Assembly (NCBI GenBank): GCA_964387885.1
Contig: CAYLYZ010000011.1
Coordinates: 15,116-79,115 of the forward strand
DNA length: 64,000 nucleotides
Origin: JABGPL01 sp964387885
GTDB taxonomy: Bacteria > Electryoneota > AABM5-125-24 > Hatepunaeales > Hatepunaeaceae
Direction: 5' to 3'
Of this stretch, positions 24,810 to 33,229 are shown one piece after another; the stretch's first letter is position 1, and every line of letters begins with the position of its first letter. Both the position numbers and the translations under genes were made by a program. The notes under the pieces were generated by a model. It saw only the letters and a program-made list of their open reading frames with translations, ran no database searches and was not told the origin of the DNA.

Positions 24810-26261
24810 ATGAAGCTGAAAATTTCCACAAGTAAAGCTTATCTTCCGGAGAAGAGATATATTTTTGATGTTTTGCTTGAAGAATTTCTTGGTTTAGAAT
24901 ATGATATAAAGTTTGCAGAAACTGATAATATCACCATTACTTCGCAAAATGCGTCTGATAATCGGAGGTTAATCCTCTCCAATCAATTCTTCTTAACTCC
25001 TGAATCAATGTGGCTTCAGTCGGATTCAATTCCGAAGTCTCCCTTGAATCATTGGTTGCCAGAAATCGACAATATCAGGATTGAAAATATCTCTGAATCG
25101 ATCCCCGTCATTTTCGGAAATCTTTTCGATAGCGGCTCTTATATAAAACGTTCTCAGCAGGAAATTGAAATCGGGATAGATATATTTGGCAGTTCGTTTT
25201 TTATGCTGACAAGGTATGAAGAGCTTGTTTTACCAGACCGTGATAATCATGACCGCTTTCCGATAGAATCGTCATTAGCTTTTAAAAGTGGATTTACAGA
25301 TCAGCCGATTGTTAATTATTATACCGAACTATTGTGGTGGGGTCTATCGAACCTCTGGCAGGATTTAATCAGGAAGGATCGGCAATTTAAAATCTATGTT
25401 AGTCATGATATCGATAATCTTCTTGAATATGCCTGGCAGCCAATTCCCCAATTCTTACGCTCTCTTGCTGTTGATGTTCTCAAGCACAGGAGTTTATCTC
25501 AAGCTGTAAACAGGACGATTGTCTGTTTTTTCGAAAAACTTGGTTTTGTTCGGAAAGGTAACAAGTTTATACTTAGGAAGGATCCATACAATAATCTCGT
25601 TAAGATTGCCGGGGTAAATCGAAAGAATGGACTTAGGGGCAGTTTTAATTTCATTGCTGGAAATACTGAAAAGAAACATGATGCATTTTACGAACTTGAA
25701 TGGGAGTGGATCATAAGTATATTGGTAGATCTTCAGAAGACAGATCAGGAAATAGGATTACATCCGAGCTACAGAACATTTAGGGATGCAAACCAGGTAA
25801 AAAGTGAGTTAAAAACACTGCAAAAATCCTGCATTTCAGCAAAAACCAATCAGGCAAAATGGGGAGGACGACAACATTATCTCCGCTGGTCAAATCCCGA
25901 GACATGGCAGAATTATGAAGATGCAGGTCTCACTTATGATAGCTCAATTGGATATGCAGAGCAACCGGGTTTCAGAAGCGGAGTCTGTTACGAATATCCG
26001 GTTTTCAATCTGAATACGCGAAAAAAACTCAAGCTTCGGGAAAGGCCGTTAATATTAATGGATGCATCTGTTCTCGATTACATGAATGGCAGTTGGGCAC
26101 TGATTAAGGATGAGGCGATTCGATTTGCGAACATCATTCGATTGTTTAGTGGTGATTTTATACTGCTCTGTCACAATTGTCGTTTATCAAAGAGAAAGGC
26201 AATTGAGACCTATGATGACATCCTCAAATCTATCTCGGTTTTAGTAAAGAAACCTCGGTAG
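24810..26261 (+). CDS. Polysaccharide deacetylase-like protein with DUF7033-type N-terminal domain
   Basis: 483 residues. An N-terminal domain of about 190 residues is followed by a deacetylase-like barrel in which the usual T-F-D-D is replaced by S-H-D-I-D (near 198-202). Further motifs are I-G-L-H-P-S-Y (metal His), W-G-G-R-Q-H-Y-L-R-W, G-L-T-Y-D-S-S-I-G-Y, and a late L-L-C-H-N (near 453) that takes the place of the usual catalytic-histidine motif. This arrangement is known from surface-polysaccharide clusters, especially in Bacteroidota. The 3' half has no membrane segment or signal peptide. It is followed by a ROK kinase on the same strand. Confidence 0.75.
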   Translation: MKLKISTSKAYLPEKRYIFDVLLEEFLGLEYDIKFAETDNITITSQNASDNRRLILSNQFFLTPESMWLQSDSIPKSPLNHWLPEIDNIRIENISESIPVIFGNLFDSGSYIKRSQQEIEIGIDIFGSSFFMLTRYEELVLPDRDNHDRFPIESSLAFKSGFTDQPIVNYYTELLWWGLSNLWQDLIRKDRQFKIYVSHDIDNLLEYAWQPIPQFLRSLAVDVLKHRSLSQAVNRTIVCFFEKLGFVRKGNKFILRKDPYNNLVKIAGVNRKNGLRGSFNFIAGNTEKKHDAFYELEWEWIISILVDLQKTDQEIGLHPSYRTFRDANQVKSELKTLQKSCISAKTNQAKWGGRQHYLRWSNPETWQNYEDAGLTYDSSIGYAEQPGFRSGVCYEYPVFNLNTRKKLKLRERPLILMDASVLDYMNGSWALIKDEAIRFANIIRLFSGDFILLCHNCRLSKRKAIETYDDILKSISVLVKKPR

Positions 26262-26376
26262 ATTCAATCAGTGATTCAGGGAGTTTTTTTAGTAAAATGG
26301 AAGATATCTGAGATTTTCATTTGGACATTGTGGATAATCAGATTATTATTTCAACAAACAGCAATCTTTTACCCCT

Positions 26377-27339
26377 ATGCAGGGCAACAAGCAGGATTCT
26401 AGTGGAAAATATCTTTTGAAAGATTTGAGTGACTATGTAATAGGAGTCGATTTGGGAGGCACGAAGGTCGAAGCCTGCCTGCTGGATACAGACCGTAACT
26501 TGCATGGACGCGAGCGAGTTTTCGTTGAACCGGACAACGGACTTGACCGGGTTATCGAGAACATATTGCATGTAATAGATGTAGCAGCTGATGGCAAACC
26601 TTATGAAGCAGTTGGTATGGGCACTCCGGGAACATACAATAGAGAACAGGATACAATTTATGGCGTTCCGCATACTCCGCTGTATGAGACTCCCGGATTT
26701 ATGCAAAAGCTCCGCGACCGACTTCCAGTACCTCTGGTTATTGAAAACGATGCGAATTGCCTTGGTTTGGCTGAATACTTCGCGACATGTGTCGGAAAAT
26801 ACAGCTATGTTCTGGCGGTCATTATTGGCACCGGTATGGGCTACGGTTTGATTCTTGATGGCAAACTTTATCGGGGAGCACGAGGTGGAGCCGGGGAAAT
26901 TGGGCACACCTCGATTGATTACCAGGGTAGATTATGCGAATGTGGTCGACGCGGCTGTGCTGAGGCTTATCTTTCCGGCTCGAGTTTGAGTAGAAGGTTT
27001 GAAGAGTTGAGCGGAAAGAAAATTGGTGCTGATGAAATCTATATGCTCTATGAGAAAGGTGACGCGACAGCTAAAGAATTATTAGACAAAAGTTGCCTTA
27101 TGATGGCAAATATTTTCGCCAATGCTGTTATCGCATTTGATCTCGAAGCATTAATCCTCGGCGGTGGAGTTTCAAACCTCCCGATCTGGTATGAAAAGGT
27201 TCCTCCGATCCTGAACAGTTCTCTCTTCGGCATTCCTCGTGGTGATATCCCGATAATCAAAGCGAAAATGGGTGATTCCGCCGGGGTGTTTGGAGCTGCA
27301 TATCTCGCATTGCGGGAGTTGGGGACTATGCGTTTTTAA
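26377..27339 (+). CDS. ROK-family sugar kinase
   Basis: 320 residues with the ROK pattern: phosphate-binding V-I-G-V-D-L-G-G-T-K near residue 21-30, E-N-D-A-N-C-L-G-L-A-E, second phosphate loop I-I-G-T-G-M-G-Y-G, and zinc motif G-H...C-E-C-G-R-R-G-C-A-E. It phosphorylates a hexose, most likely glucose, N-acetylglucosamine or N-acetylmannosamine; sequence does not say which. The ~18 residues before V-I-G-V-D are longer than usual, so a later start is possible. The heparinase-like gene follows after a 219-base gap occupied by repeats. Confidence 0.88.
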   Translation: MQGNKQDSSGKYLLKDLSDYVIGVDLGGTKVEACLLDTDRNLHGRERVFVEPDNGLDRVIENILHVIDVAADGKPYEAVGMGTPGTYNREQDTIYGVPHTPLYETPGFMQKLRDRLPVPLVIENDANCLGLAEYFATCVGKYSYVLAVIIGTGMGYGLILDGKLYRGARGGAGEIGHTSIDYQGRLCECGRRGCAEAYLSGSSLSRRFEELSGKKIGADEIYMLYEKGDATAKELLDKSCLMMANIFANAVIAFDLEALILGGGVSNLPIWYEKVPPILNSSLFGIPRGDIPIIKAKMGDSAGVFGAAYLALRELGTMRF

Positions 27340-27440
27340 TCTGATGTGGTCGGGATTATTTATTACCCGGGTTTCTTTACAAGTCACATTAACAAAAGGT
27401 TACAGAATTTTTATTAATGTTTTTAAGTTTAGTAATGAAA

Positions 27441-27462
27441 CTTGGGCAACAAGTAGCCCAAG
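27441..27462. repeat. Hairpin CTTGGGC-loop-GCCCAAG, repeated at 42374
   Basis: Seven-base perfect stem with an 8-base loop. The surrounding GTAATGAAACT...CCACACA also recurs at 42374-42395, where the stem reads CTCGGGC/GCCCGAG, a paired compensatory change. Confidence 0.65.
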
Positions 27463-27472
27463 CCACACATCT

Positions 27473-27544
27473 TGTGCTGGCAGACGCCCTGGTCAGCCAG
27501 ATATCGTTGTTACTACTGTCACACGAGGGCGTGTGACAGCACAA
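27473..27544. repeat. Double-palindrome element (GGCAGACG + TCACACG units)
   Basis: Bounded by TGTGCTG...CAGCACA. Inside are a GGCAGACGCCC unit and a perfect GTCACACG...CGTGTGAC palindrome. It ends 14 bases before the ATG of the heparinase-like gene, so it lies in that gene's 5' leader. Confidence 0.7.
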
Positions 27545-27558
27545 AATTGAGAAAATAA

Positions 27559-29871
27559 ATGAAGCATTTACTATTTGTCATTTTACTGTTGCTACCCTTG
27601 TTCGCACAGGCTGCAGATGAAGTAATCCCAATTCCTCGAGTTGATTACCTCGAGTTCGCCCGAGCTTCCGCGAATTGGACGTGGGACAATCGGGATTCGC
27701 TCCTGAGCCTTTGGCGTGACAACTTTGACGCGAAATCGATTTTCGGATACCGCCCTCCACCACGCTTCCTCGAAATGGCGACTATTTACGCGACTCTGTA
27801 TGATTATGAAGGCAATGTTGAGTACGCCAACCGCGCGAAACAGGTGCTGCTCGATTATGGTGAGTATAAAAAGATGTACCCCAAGAAGGAAGAGAAACGA
27901 CGCCCAGATTACACTAACGGTGTCCCTGCCCTTCCAGATTTCTTCACGAACATGCGTTATATCAAGCCTTATGAAGTTCTGAAACGAAAGGGTTTCTTGA
28001 CCAATTCCGAAAAGAAAAAAATCGAGAAAGTCATAGCCCACAGCATCGACTACGTCCTCCAATCCCAGGAATGGGGTGCGATGAACCGGGCATGCCTCCG
28101 CGCAGAAGCACTGGCCTGGGCAGTACGCGCAGTCTCCGACCATTCCCACACCAAATACTGGAAGAGCTACGAACGTGCGCTCGGGTTCGACAACTGGGGC
28201 AACTGGGAAATCGAGGACGCTACAATATATCACGGTGTCTGGTTGTATGCACTACTCGGTTATGCAGATGCTAAGTCCGAGATGAAAGAGCTGTTCCACA
28301 CGCCGGAGATGTATTACTACGCACAGTACTTCCTCCACCTGATGTGCCCGGACGGAATGATCCCCGACTTCGGAGACTCCCACCGGATTCAACCCAACTG
28401 GAGCCGCTTCCTCGTCTTCTTCGAAGCAGCAGCCAAGGCTTATGACGATCCCGAGCTCAAATGGGCAGCAGCAACGATTGGCAGGAAATTTCTTGATTTC
28501 AGCAAGGTGCAGAGCATCGGTCTGGCGTATTTGCTGCTCGACTGCTACCGTTTCGGTACCGATGACCTTAATCCAGCTCAACCGACAATCCTCAGTGAAG
28601 AAGTCATGGAAGATGTGCAGGGAAAAAAGATCGTCTTCCGCGACGGTTGGGACGAAAAATCGTCATACATGATGCTCAATTACCGCGACGAGGGTGATGG
28701 AGGAGTGATTTTCCGCGACTACCTCCGAGATGGAATCCCGGTTGAAGAGGAAAAGATGACACATGGCCATGCCGACGAAGGCGGAATATGCCGTCTCATG
28801 CATGAGGGGACGATCCTGCTCGTCGATGGCGGCTACCGCGACTACATGCCGAGTGGGATGTACGGTGCTTTCCGGCAGGACTATTTCCACAACCGGCTCT
28901 GCGTCCGGCAGGGCAAGATCTGGATGGGACAGAAAGCCGGGGAGTGGCGTTACAGCCCGACGGATCACCCGGCAATTCCCGGGCAATCCATAATAGACTA
29001 CCTGCACAACGCCGGGTCATACCGACTTGTCCGCACTCAGAAAATCGACTTCCTGACCTTCGACGATTTTGATTATTGCCGTACGAAGCTGATCGACGAC
29101 AAACTGGGTTACCAGTGGGACAGGGTCATCACCTGGGTGAAAGATCCCGGGTTATATCTGGTTTTCGACATAATGAAAGCCACCGAAGAAGAGTGGATGA
29201 CAGCCGCTAACCTGTGGCACACGAGGAAGATTTTAGATCAGGGGGATCACTGGTACCTGACTCAGTACGATTCGCTGACCAACAAAAAGTATGATCCCGA
29301 ATCCAACCTGCTGATATATTTCCCCGAGACCCATTATCGTCTCGAATCGGTCGAACCGGAAAAGCGTAACTACCAGGACGAAATCGTAATCTCCCAGTAC
29401 ACGGGTCAGCATTTCGAACTCGGAGAACACATCGGTTTCGTGACAGCACTTGTACCGCAGGACTTGGATGAAGACCCAAGGCCGTGGATAGACCGGATAA
29501 GCTTCATAGACTCAGACAACCCCGGTGACGGCATGTCAGTCGAAATCAAACTCGATAAGCGGACGATTCAGGTAGGAATTAAGTCGGACATGCGCATGGA
29601 CATGGTACGCGACTACCGCCGTCCCAAATATACCTACGAGTCGGGACGCTACAACTGCGGCAAAGTAGAAACCAACGCCGATTTCTTCTACACCGAAAAG
29701 ACCAAAAAGAGGTTATCTTTCACAGTAGTAAACGTCTCCAAAGCCTACTACGACGGCAAAGAACTTTTCGCCCAACTACCATCCCAATTCGGCCTCGCTT
29801 TCGACGGTAGCTCCAGCGAATATGGGATTGGTAAGGCAAGGTACTGGCGTGATGAGATAGATTTTAAGTAG
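27559..29871 (+). CDS. Exported heparinase II/III-like polysaccharide lyase
   Basis: 770 residues. Signal peptide 1-18 (M-K-H-L-L..., cleavage near A-Q-A-A). An alpha-helical toroid follows (about 30-350; typical W-G-x-M-N-R-A near 168), then a beta-sheet domain carrying the heparinase II/III signature H-G-H-A-D-E-G-G-I near 400 followed by L-L-V-D-G-G. This family cleaves uronic-acid polysaccharides such as alginate or heparin-like chains by elimination; substrate unknown. The gene looks richer in G+C, with C/G-ending codons, than its neighbours (by eye, not counted), which may point to recent transfer. A repeat element sits in its leader. Confidence 0.78.
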   Translation: MKHLLFVILLLLPLFAQAADEVIPIPRVDYLEFARASANWTWDNRDSLLSLWRDNFDAKSIFGYRPPPRFLEMATIYATLYDYEGNVEYANRAKQVLLDYGEYKKMYPKKEEKRRPDYTNGVPALPDFFTNMRYIKPYEVLKRKGFLTNSEKKKIEKVIAHSIDYVLQSQEWGAMNRACLRAEALAWAVRAVSDHSHTKYWKSYERALGFDNWGNWEIEDATIYHGVWLYALLGYADAKSEMKELFHTPEMYYYAQYFLHLMCPDGMIPDFGDSHRIQPNWSRFLVFFEAAAKAYDDPELKWAAATIGRKFLDFSKVQSIGLAYLLLDCYRFGTDDLNPAQPTILSEEVMEDVQGKKIVFRDGWDEKSSYMMLNYRDEGDGGVIFRDYLRDGIPVEEEKMTHGHADEGGICRLMHEGTILLVDGGYRDYMPSGMYGAFRQDYFHNRLCVRQGKIWMGQKAGEWRYSPTDHPAIPGQSIIDYLHNAGSYRLVRTQKIDFLTFDDFDYCRTKLIDDKLGYQWDRVITWVKDPGLYLVFDIMKATEEEWMTAANLWHTRKILDQGDHWYLTQYDSLTNKKYDPESNLLIYFPETHYRLESVEPEKRNYQDEIVISQYTGQHFELGEHIGFVTALVPQDLDEDPRPWIDRISFIDSDNPGDGMSVEIKLDKRTIQVGIKSDMRMDMVRDYRRPKYTYESGRYNCGKVETNADFFYTEKTKKRLSFTVVNVSKAYYDGKELFAQLPSQFGLAFDGSSSEYGIGKARYWRDEIDFK

Positions 29872-29889
29872 GCTATTCTGCTTCTATAT

Positions 29890-29913
29890 CCCACCTCGCA
29901 ATAGCGGGGTGGG
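29890..29913. repeat. Hairpin CCCACCTCGCAATAGCGGGGTGGG family
   Basis: C-run/G-run palindrome with loop centred on GCAATAGC. Related copies at 31111-31132, 32226-32246 and 42477-42498. It lies 18 bases past the heparinase-like stop and could act as a terminator, although no T-run follows. Confidence 0.5.
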
Positions 29914-29929
29914 TGCAGGAATACAGTTT

Positions 29930-30006
29930 CGCGCTGTCACACGCCCTCGTGTGACAGTAAATAATAACAATGACTTAACTGGCAGACGGGGGCGTCTGCC
30001 AGCGCG
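29930..30006. repeat. Double-palindrome element, complete copy
   Basis: CGCGCTG...CAGCGCG ends. The first unit is GTCACACGCCCTCGTGTGAC, the second GGCAGACGGGGGCGTCTGCC, with a 20-odd base A+T-rich spacer. The clearest copy of this family. Confidence 0.75.
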
Positions 30007-30409
30007 TTTAGACCTTTCCCGCACAACCTGAAAGGCAGGGGGAAATAGTTTTCCATATTGATTATCTCAAAGAACAGCACTTGTTATATATGCGTCAATT
30101 ATGTTGATAATATACAACATTATTTTGTAAAAATCAAGCTTCATAACAGAGCACAGCATAAAACAGGGATACCATAAATTATCGTCACATCGTCACACTT
30201 TTGGCGGAACGCGTTTGTGGGTGGGGGATTGAGGGTGTGACGGAAATGTGACGGAAATGACGGAAAGTGAGATTCACAACGGATTAATCGGATTAAACGG
30301 ATAACTCAGTCGTCATTCCGGGCTTGATTGGGTATTCGGTTTATCGTTGTGAACGAAGTGAATCAGAATCCAGAAAAGAATGTTGGATTATTTGGTATCA
30401 TTTCGAGTG

Positions 30410-30603
30410 GTGTCAGGTGTCCCCGAGACCTTTGAAATACTCATGGTTTTCCTCTGTTCCTATGATTATCCTGGAATAGTGATTTCCTAAGTGCTTGTAT
30501 ATTCTGGATGCACTTCGCAAGCGAAGAAGATATCCCGCCTTCGCGGGAACGACGTGCTTTCACAAGAATTGAATATTTCAAAGAGCTCGTCCCCACCTGA
30601 CAC
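30410..30603. repeat. ~194-base element with ~30-base imperfect inverted ends, copy A
   Basis: Left end GTGTCAGGTGTCCCCGAGAC and right end GTCCCCACCTGACAC face each other, and TTTGAAATA / TATTTCAAA continue the pairing. The interior closely matches 44111-44302, including CTTCGCAAGCGAAG and CCGCCTTCGCGGG hairpins. Confidence 0.75.
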
Positions 30604-31110
30604 ATTTGTTAATAACCAAAGGAATCACAATGGACTTCAGCGAAATGACAACAGTAGACCAATGGGTCTCTGGGTAGCCCGAGGTTTCGGATTAATTATT
30701 ATTGGTGTAGTTTTTTATGTCAAGTACAAGAATAAAAAGAAAAAGGATCGGGAGGAGAGGTAGGAAGATGGTGTGGATGTAAAATAGCTGGTCGCCAAAA
30801 TTGTAAGTTATTGCAAATGCTTCAAGAACTCTGAGTAACGTAGCCGGGGATTTTGCAGAAGTGTTGATGTATATGGATTATCTCAAATTTGAAGTTGCAA
30901 TATAGAAGGGCATTCTACAGAGGATCATTTACTGATATCGGCAATATGATCGAATCGGGGATTTACAAAGCCCACGACCACCTGCTGGGAGCTCGCCACG
31001 CTACGCTGGTGTAGCAGGAGTGAAGCATGACAAGCAAGGGATCGCGGCGACCTGGTTAGGCGTTAGTGTTTTGCAGAACCGGACTTTGTCCGGTGGTCCC
31101 CCCTTTGGTT

Positions 31111-31132
31111 CCCCCCTGCAATAGCAGGGGGG
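31111..31132. repeat. CCCCCCTGCAATAGCAGGGGGG hairpin
   Basis: Perfect palindrome of the GCAATAGC family, between repeat debris and the 3' end of the XRE gene. Confidence 0.6.
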
Positions 31133-31224
31133 AGAGGGCGCATGTGTGGCTCTTCATGCGCGGTTGGGGGTTAATTTCCGGTCATTTTTAGTGGTAAGGG
31201 CGCAAGCCTTGCGCCCCTACGGGG

Positions 31225-31431
31225 TCAGGTGCTTTCATATTCCAGGACGTCTCCGGGTTGACATTCCAGAGCCTCACAGATGGCTTCCAGTGTTGAGAAG
31301 CGGATTGCTTTGGCGTGGTTCTGCTTCAGGATTGACAGGTTTGCTATGGTGACTCCAACCTTTTCGGATAGTTCCGTCAGGGACATTTTTCTTTTTACGA
31401 GAAGCAAGTCCAGATTTACGGTAATAGGCAT
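31225..31431 (-). CDS. XRE/Cro-CI family small transcriptional regulator (YozG type)
   Basis: 68 residues, a single helix-turn-helix domain: L-S-E-K-V-G-V-T-I-A-N-L-S-I-L-K is the core, followed by I-R-F-S-T-L-E-A-I-C-E-A-L-x-C-Q-P-G-D-V-L typical of the YozG group. Such regulators usually sit directly after a DUF2975 membrane protein, exactly as here (11-base gap). A good ribosome binding site (GGAG) is 6 bases before the ATG. Likely regulates its own operon; the signal sensed is unknown. Confidence 0.88.
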   Translation of the reverse strand: MPITVNLDLLLVKRKMSLTELSEKVGVTIANLSILKQNHAKAIRFSTLEAICEALECQPGDVLEYEST

Positions 31432-31442
31432 GTGAGACTCCT

Positions 31443-32078
31443 TTAGATGGTTAGGTCTTGTTCTTTTTTCATTCTCACAGCAGCATCGAAAACCTCGGCT
31501 ATTACCAGGATGATAAGTCCGGCGACTACATATTCCAGAAACAGGTCTGCATGCAATTCAATTTCACCGGAGGGTACTGATAAATCGTCCATTATAAATA
31601 AACTCTGAAATATCAATCCGAGTCCGGCGAACGGTCCCCCGATCATAATTAGGTATGCCAGCTTCCGCAGCCGTTTAGGATTCTCATCATCAAAAGGATT
31701 GCCCTTTTTAACGCTCAAAAAGAAAAGCCTGAGGTGTTTGAGACCCCATATCCATGCTGCAATGATTGTGGGTAGAAATATGCAGACCAGCACTTTCCAG
31801 AAAGCCTTGTCCGGATCTATCAGAATTCTAGCCTTTCCCTCAATTTCTGAAATTACAGGGCGGTCTGTGTAGGGAATATCAGAAGTCCCATTTTCAGGAT
31901 AAAAGTCGATTGCTGCCGGGATCGTCACATGCAGTTGATCCAGATTGACACCGCTCAGCGCAATTATAACCAGGATCAGCGCTAATCCTGCACCAATCCA
32001 GCTCAGGTACCATGTTATATCCAGAATCACTTTCAAGATTTTGACCGAAGTTGAAACAACGGGCTTGTTTTCATCCAT
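31443..32078 (-). CDS. DUF2975 membrane protein
   Basis: 211 residues with four membrane segments (about 14-43, 92-112, 143-168, 182-202) and the DUF2975 hallmark G-N-P-F-D-D-E-N-P-K-R-L-R-K after the second segment. Function unknown; consistently paired with YozG-type XRE regulators. Preceded by AAGGAG 5 bases before the ATG and by a good promoter at 32112-32140, so the two-gene operon is self-contained. Confidence 0.88.
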   Translation of the reverse strand: MDENKPVVSTSVKILKVILDITWYLSWIGAGLALILVIIALSGVNLDQLHVTIPAAIDFYPENGTSDIPYTDRPVISEIEGKARILIDPDKAFWKVLVCIFLPTIIAAWIWGLKHLRLFFLSVKKGNPFDDENPKRLRKLAYLIMIGGPFAGLGLIFQSLFIMDDLSVPSGEIELHADLFLEYVVAGLIILVIAEVFDAAVRMKKEQDLTI

Positions 32079-32111
32079 TATATCTCCTTGTTTTACATTT
32101 GATTTGATATT

Positions 32112-32140
32112 AACATAGCAATAATTTTTCCGTTTGTCAA
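32112..32140 (-). promoter_or_regulatory. Promoter of the DUF2975–XRE operon
   Basis: On the minus strand TTGACA (32140-32135), 17-base spacer, TATGTT (32117-32112). Just upstream is an inverted repeat GATAAA-GA-TTTATC (32160-32173) that could be the operator for the XRE protein. Confidence 0.6.
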
Positions 32141-32225
32141 TATATATTTATTGTTTTTCGATAAAGATTTATCTTTTTACGGCATTTTTATGTTGTTTTT
32201 CAACAAACTCACCTCCCCTTTAATT

Positions 32226-32246
32226 CCCCCTGCAATAGTAGGGTGG
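32226..32246. repeat. CCCCCTGCAATAG... hairpin, imperfect
   Basis: A degenerate member of the GCAATAGC palindrome family between the DUF2975 operon and the ROK kinase 3' end. Confidence 0.45.
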
Positions 32247-32287
32247 AGATGGTGATCTACTCTCGAATGACTACTCTTGATGATGCT

Positions 32288-33229
32288 TTAGCGGACAGGA
32301 ATGTCCGAACTCCCTTTTCCGGAGTTTTTCTTCCATGCCAGAATCCCCGCCCCCTCAACTCCAGCCCAATTTCCCAATTCTGCTGATTTTATTTTGATAT
32401 TTTCTGTGTATGATTTGAATGCCCTGCGTTTTATTTCCTGCTCTAACGGTTTCAGCAATAAATCTCCTGCACCGGCAATACCACCCCCGACGACGATCAT
32501 CTCTGGATTGAACACATTTATTAATCCTGCTAAACCTATACCGAGATAGCGACCTATGTATGCATATATTTTTATTGCGTTTTCGTGTCCCTCAATTCCC
32601 ATCTCACCGAGCTTTTTCAAGCTGAAATCTACGAGATCGGGGAAATTATCCGCAACGTAGCGCCTGATACCATCCCTGCCAATGAATACCTCAAGGCACC
32701 CGTTTCCGCCACAAGAGCATTCGGGACCGTTAAAGTCAATTGACAAGTGTCCGATTTCACCTCCACCACTAACTCCCTGAATAAGAACTCCCTCACTCAC
32801 TATTGCACCACCAACTCCGGTGCCGAGTGTAACTGCGATGTAGTGCTTTATTCCTTTAGCTGTACCGCTGCTGCCCTCTCCAATTGCCATGCAGTCCGCA
32901 TCGTTGCTCATTACTACCGGTACTCCTGTTTTGGCAGTGATATCCCGTGCAACAGCATGACCATCAAGAATGTCGATGTTCTGTGAGTTGAGCACTTTGA
33001 ATGATTTATCATCAAGCAAACCGGGAGTCCCAAGACCGATTCCCACCAACTCGTCTTTAGCGCAGTACTTTAACTGTTCGATAATTTCAGTAATTTGAGC
33101 TACTAATGCGTCATATCCGGCAGAAGTTCGTGTTCGCGCAATCATCGAATTTCGCAGTGTGCCGTCCTGTTCTATGATCCCGCCCTTTATTCTCGATCCA
33201 CCCAGATCTATCCCAATTGTCACTGCCAT
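32288..33229 (-). CDS. ROK-family glucokinase-like kinase
   Basis: 313 residues. I-G-I-D-L-G-G-S-R-I-K-G at the start (phosphate loop), S-N-D-A-D-C (catalytic Asp), L-G-T-G-V-G-G-A (second loop), G-H-L-S-I-D and zinc motif C-S-C-G-G-N-G-C-L-E, then V-V-G-G-G-I. Closest in style to ROK glucokinases. It overlaps the 3' end of the glycosidase-like lipoprotein gene by 10 bases, so the two are co-transcribed: an exported glycan-acting protein with the kinase for the released sugar is a sensible pair (inference). Confidence 0.9.
   Translation of the reverse strand: MAVTIGIDLGGSRIKGGIIEQDGTLRNSMIARTRTSAGYDALVAQITEIIEQLKYCAKDELVGIGLGTPGLLDDKSFKVLNSQNIDILDGHAVARDITAKTGVPVVMSNDADCMAIGEGSSGTAKGIKHYIAVTLGTGVGGAIVSEGVLIQGVSGGGEIGHLSIDFNGPECSCGGNGCLEVFIGRDGIRRYVADNFPDLVDFSLKKLGEMGIEGHENAIKIYAYIGRYLGIGLAGLINVFNPEMIVVGGGIAGAGDLLLKPLEQEIKRRAFKSYTENIKIKSAELGNWAGVEGAGILAWKKNSGKGSSDIPVR

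Larger units (their letters stand above)
29872..31224. other. 1.35-kb gene-free region built of short repeats
   Basis: No credible gene. In order: a hairpin at 29890-29913, the double palindrome at 29930-30006, a stretch around 30185-30270 with TGTGACGGAAA repeated in tandem, a 194-base inverted-ended element at 30410-30603, and a hairpin at 31111-31132. A frame at 30491-30763 is mostly repeat translated; its last 33 codons (from M-G-L-W-V-A-R) would give one membrane segment with a lysine-rich tail and could be a gene remnant. Strands are convergent here, so a repeat landing zone is plausible. Confidence 0.6.

Noticed and set aside
30491..30763. 90-codon frame in the repeat region, resembling a small membrane protein
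   Set aside because: Its first half is the inverted-ended element read through (nearly the same peptide arises at 44187). The last 33 codons could be a remnant but cannot be supported as a gene.
29872..31224. CRISPR array
   Set aside because: Repeats are palindromic families of differing types with irregular spacing; no regular direct repeats with unique spacers, and no cas genes in the window.
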